Assembly: GCA_013331625.1 (NCBI GenBank)
Contig: DUGC01000021.1
Coordinates: 12,836-20,507, forward strand
Source: Candidatus Iainarchaeum sp.
GTDB taxonomy: Archaea > Iainarchaeota > Iainarchaeia > Iainarchaeales > Iainarchaeaceae
DNA: 7,672 nt
Direction: 5' to 3'
A program made the position numbers and the translations under genes. The notes beneath the pieces are model-generated. The model was not told where the DNA came from and made no database searches. It worked only from the letters and a program-made list of their open reading frames with translations. Positions 5,894 through 7,672 of this stretch are shown piece after piece (position 1 is the stretch's first letter; every line of letters starts with the position of its first letter).

Positions 5894-6778
5894 ATGCGGC
5901 TGAAAATTTGCATCATCGGGGCAAGTGGCTTTTATGGAAAGCCCATCTACAACGAGCTTTGCAAAAGGAATGATGTGGTGGGCACATCGCATGCAGGCTT
6001 TCCCGGCAAGGGCTTTGGCAAGCTCGACATTACAGACAGGGCTGAGGTGGAATCTTTTTTCCGCGCCCACAAGCCTGACATAGCAATCAACCTCGCCGCG
6101 ATAACCGATGTGGACCTGTGCGAGCGCGAAAGGGAGCTGTGCCTTGCCGTCAACAGCACGGGCGCTAGGAATGTCGCTCTCGCATGCGGCCTTGTCGGGG
6201 CAAAGCTCTGCCATTTCTCGACAGATTTTGTATTCGATGGGGCGAAGGGCGACTACAGCGAATCTGATGCCGCAAACCCGATAAACAATTACGGCAAGGC
6301 AAAGCTTGAAGCCGAAAAGGCAGTGCAGGGCCAGAGTGGAAGTGCAATCATCCGCACATCCACGCCATACGGCGGCATTGCAGGCGCAAAAAAATTCGTC
6401 AATCAGGCAATCGGGAGGCTCTCGGCAGGCCTGGAAGTTTTTGCGTTCTCAGATTTCACCCGCTCGCCCACGCTTGTAGAGGAGGTGGCGGAAAACTTCC
6501 CGATCATCCTGAAAAAGGATTTTTCCGGGATAATCAACCTTGCGGGAAGCTCGCAGCTCTCAATGTATGATGCCGCCCTTGAGATAGCATCGGTGTTTGG
6601 CTTTGATGATTCCATGGTAAGAGGCAGTACCGGGGCACAGGCGGGGTTTTGCGCAAGAAGGCCGCCAAACACGGGCCTTGACGTCTCGCTGGCGCGGGGC
6701 ATGGGGATCCGCATGAGTACATTCACTAAAGGGCTTGAGCGGCTCAGGAGCCAGGGCCTTCACCGGGTGCGGGGATGA
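5894..6778 (+). CDS. RmlD-like dTDP-4-dehydrorhamnose reductase family SDR
   Basis: This 294-residue protein has the usual length of RmlD, which reduces a dTDP-4-keto-6-deoxysugar to dTDP-L-rhamnose in the cytoplasm. Visible motifs: nucleotide-binding GASGFYG (9-15), LDITD (44-48), PDIAINLAAITDVDLCE (61-77), STDFVFDG (109-116), catalytic Tyr133-xxx-Lys137 in YGKAKLEAE, RTSTPYG (154-160) and a C-terminal RRPPNTGLD (255-263) like the RPxNtxLD of the family. Catalytic Thr110, Tyr133 and Lys137 are all present. RmlA, RmlB and RmlC are not in the window, so the substrate could be a different 4-keto sugar; a MAT2B-like regulatory role is less likely in this setting. ATG 5894 is preceded by GGGGG and a TATA-like element in a divergent promoter shared with the minus-strand operon. 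The stop overlaps a possible small ORF. Confidence 0.82.
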   Translation: MRLKICIIGASGFYGKPIYNELCKRNDVVGTSHAGFPGKGFGKLDITDRAEVESFFRAHKPDIAINLAAITDVDLCERERELCLAVNSTGARNVALACGLVGAKLCHFSTDFVFDGAKGDYSESDAANPINNYGKAKLEAEKAVQGQSGSAIIRTSTPYGGIAGAKKFVNQAIGRLSAGLEVFAFSDFTRSPTLVEEVAENFPIILKKDFSGIINLAGSSQLSMYDAALEIASVFGFDDSMVRGSTGAQAGFCARRPPNTGLDVSLARGMGIRMSTFTKGLERLRSQGLHRVRG

Positions 6779-6906
6779 ACTGTTCGCAATTCAGCAATTT
6801 GGACATGCTCCTTGCCATTGATGGCCAGGTTTTTGCCCTTGGGTCTTGGTTTACGTTGACGGCATGTCCAGAAGACCCAGCCAACCCGCCCTTCCGGATC
6901 AGTTGA
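6775..6906 (+). CDS. Possible 43-residue ORF overlapping the rmlD-like stop by ATGA
   Basis: An ATG at 6775 shares four bases (ATGA) with the stop of the rmlD-like gene, and GGTG (6766-6769) lies 5 nt before it, the same spacing as the rfbH ribosome-binding site. The reading frame runs 43 codons to TGA 6904-6906. The peptide begins MNCSQFSNLDMLLAIDGQVF and contains a mildly hydrophobic middle, two Cys (3 and 31) and a Pro-rich end (PEDPANPPF). I do not recognise it. The arrangement suggests translational coupling, but the same DNA holds strong inverted repeats that would constrain or mimic coding, and a 43-codon frame can arise by chance. A second in-frame ATG lies at 6805. Confidence 0.3.
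   Translation: MNCSQFSNLDMLLAIDGQVFALGSWFTLTACPEDPANPPFRIS
6800..6879 (+). repeat. Interleaved inverted repeats, possible pseudoknot or structured RNA
   Basis: TGGACATGC (6800-6808) pairs perfectly with GCATGTCCA (6862-6870). TGGGTCTT (6840-6847) pairs perfectly with AAGACCCA (6872-6879). The order left1-left2-right1-right2 is that of a pseudoknot or of two competing stems. Enclosed by the first pair, 6810-6829 can form an 8-bp hairpin with one mismatch and a TTGA tetraloop. A further 5-bp stem, GGCTT/AAGCC (6914-6918 and 6923-6927), lies downstream. It may be a structured 3' UTR, terminator or regulatory RNA; no known RNA family is recognised. Confidence 0.35.
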
Positions 6907-7024
6907 CGGGAGTGGCTTCGCCAAGCCTTTAGGCCGCGGTGATCAGGCGATTGTTATGGCAGCCTTCTTCCGCTTTGGGAATGACCGGTAATTAATTTAA
7001 GGCAGATGCAGCACAAGATTAGGA
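6907..7024 (+). promoter_or_regulatory. Promoter region of the downstream membrane gene, TATA-like box at 6990-7000
   Basis: The AATTAATTTAA stretch at 6990-7000 is centred about 30 bp before ATG 7025, predicting a transcript start at about 7021 and therefore an almost leaderless mRNA. No ribosome-binding site is suitably placed: AGGA at 7021-7024 directly abuts the ATG. The rest (6907-6989) holds a small stem but no gene. Confidence 0.5.
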
Positions 7025-7672
7025 ATGTCCCTCTCGAAGCAATTCCTGGCAGGCGCCGCAGTCCTTGCTGTCCTTTTTTTACTCTTCTACCCCCAGTTCT
7101 GGGAGGTCGATTACCAGTCCACCATCAGGACGGCGACATGGCTCTGGCAAGGCAAGTTCGTCGAGCCGGATGCGCAGTATGCATATTACATGTGGGACAC
7201 GGGGCACGGTTATTTTGCCTATCCTTTTGAGATCGGGAGGACAATTATAAGCGCCCCCTTTGTCCTCGTTTCCTGGAATGCGCCCTTCATACTAGGCCTG
7301 CTTTTCCACCTTCTCGGCGCATATTATTTCTATCGCATCCTCGCTTTTCTTGGCCTTGACACGAGGTACTCCCTGCTATATCTTTTTTTCCCCCCGCTCA
7401 CCCTTCTTGCCGGAAAGTTCCTCCTTGGCGACATTGCATCCGCAGCGCTTGTGAGCGCGGCGTCGTATTATTACCTTAAAGGCGATTCGAAGGGCTTTCT
7501 GGCAGCGGGGATTGTGCTTGGCATTTCCGTATGGTTCCGCTTCACGAACGTGCTGATTCTCGCAGGCTTCCTGCTTGCGGCCGCACTCAGGAGCCTTGAC
7601 AGGGCCGGGCCACTTGCTGCGGGAATGATTGCCACCGCAATACCGTTCTTCATCGCGACTTACCTGACCATT
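7025..7672 (+). CDS. GT-C-type membrane glycosyltransferase-like protein, N-terminal part (3' end outside window)
   Basis: 216 residues are seen and the frame is open at the window end. ATG 7025 is the first start after an in-frame TAA at 6998-7000. A membrane segment at 7-22 is followed by a long polar loop (23-75) containing acidic WEVDY (26-30) and an aromatic-rich DTGHGYFAYPFEIGR stretch (58-72). More hydrophobic segments follow, near 78-107, 114-130, 136-151, 158-170, 172-189 and 196-214. One membrane helix, then an external loop with an acidic pair near its start, then many helices is the GT-C (PMT/ArnT/DPM-sugar transferase) layout, where the loop Asp is catalytic. Glu27 and Asp29 are the candidates. 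Such enzymes transfer a sugar from a polyprenyl-phosphate carrier at the outer membrane face. The donor and acceptor cannot be told, and an uncharacterised membrane protein of the same shape is possible. Confidence 0.65.
   Translation, partial: MSLSKQFLAGAAVLAVLFLLFYPQFWEVDYQSTIRTATWLWQGKFVEPDAQYAYYMWDTGHGYFAYPFEIGRTIISAPFVLVSWNAPFILGLLFHLLGAYYFYRILAFLGLDTRYSLLYLFFPPLTLLAGKFLLGDIASAALVSAASYYYLKGDSKGFLAAGIVLGISVWFRFTNVLILAGFLLAAALRSLDRAGPLAAGMIATAIPFFIATYLTI

Noticed and set aside
5656..5916. 86-codon minus-strand frame covering the divergent promoter
   Set aside because: It is out of frame with the UPF0104 gene, overlaps the rmlD-like start and has no family resemblance.
6779..7024. tRNA or other classical RNA gene in the structured gap
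   Set aside because: No T-loop consensus, no cloverleaf and no recognised RNA family; only unassigned stems.
7006..7230. ATG at 7006 opening a 74-codon frame
   Set aside because: It is out of frame with the clearly membrane-spanning product from 7025 and gives a compositionally odd protein.
1..7672. CRISPR array, transposon, toxin-antitoxin or defence system
   Set aside because: No regularly spaced repeats, transposase motifs, terminal repeats or toxin/antitoxin pair are visible; all recognised genes fit glycan biosynthesis.

Overview
The window looks archaeal. This is inferred from TATA-like boxes 25-35 bp upstream of several start codons, very short or absent leaders, G-rich ribosome-binding sites about 5 nt from the start, frequent AGG/AGA (Arg) and ATA (Ile) codons, and T-tracts after genes. 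Base composition is near 50% GC with AT-rich gaps. A DPANN-type or other uncultivated archaeon is possible, but the sequence alone does not settle the lineage.

Everything recognisable belongs to nucleotide-sugar and surface-glycan biosynthesis. From left to right: (1) the 3' part of a polytopic membrane protein, probably a GT-C-type glycosyltransferase or relative, with a soluble C-terminal domain (1-1137, +). (2) A two-gene operon (+): an extended-SDR nucleotide-sugar enzyme in which the usual catalytic Tyr is Asn (1292-2284), and an RfbH/E1-type 3-dehydrase with a catalytic-site His and four iron-sulfur-cluster Cys (2303-3625). (3) A convergent gap of about 150 bp. (4) A two-gene operon on the minus strand, transcribed 5783 to 3779: a stand-alone UPF0104-type membrane protein followed by a UDP-glucuronate/UDP-glucose 4-epimerase-like SDR. 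(5) A compact 110-bp divergent promoter region. (6) An RmlD-like reductase (5894-6778, +), whose stop overlaps a possible 43-codon ORF. (7) A structured 246-bp gap with interleaved inverted repeats. (8) The 5' part of a second GT-C-like membrane protein (7025 to the window end, +).

Read together, soluble enzymes appear to make modified activated sugars: a 3,6-dideoxyhexose-type intermediate through RfbH, a C4-epimerised sugar through the epimerase, and a 6-deoxy-4-keto-sugar reduction through RmlD. The two large membrane proteins probably move sugars from lipid carriers to the outer surface, and the UPF0104 protein may assist at the membrane. The partner enzymes of the RfbH pathway (cytidylyltransferase, CDP-glucose 4,6-dehydratase, E3-type reductase) and RmlA/B/C are not in this window, so the pathway is incomplete here.

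The least conventional points are the Asn-for-Tyr SDR beside RfbH, the lengthened cysteine spacing in the RfbH cluster motif, a promoter-proximal palindrome before the first operon, and the pseudoknot-like repeat arrangement with an overlapping small ORF after rmlD. No tRNA, rRNA, CRISPR array, transposon or defence system is visible. No stretch over 300 bases lacks a gene.
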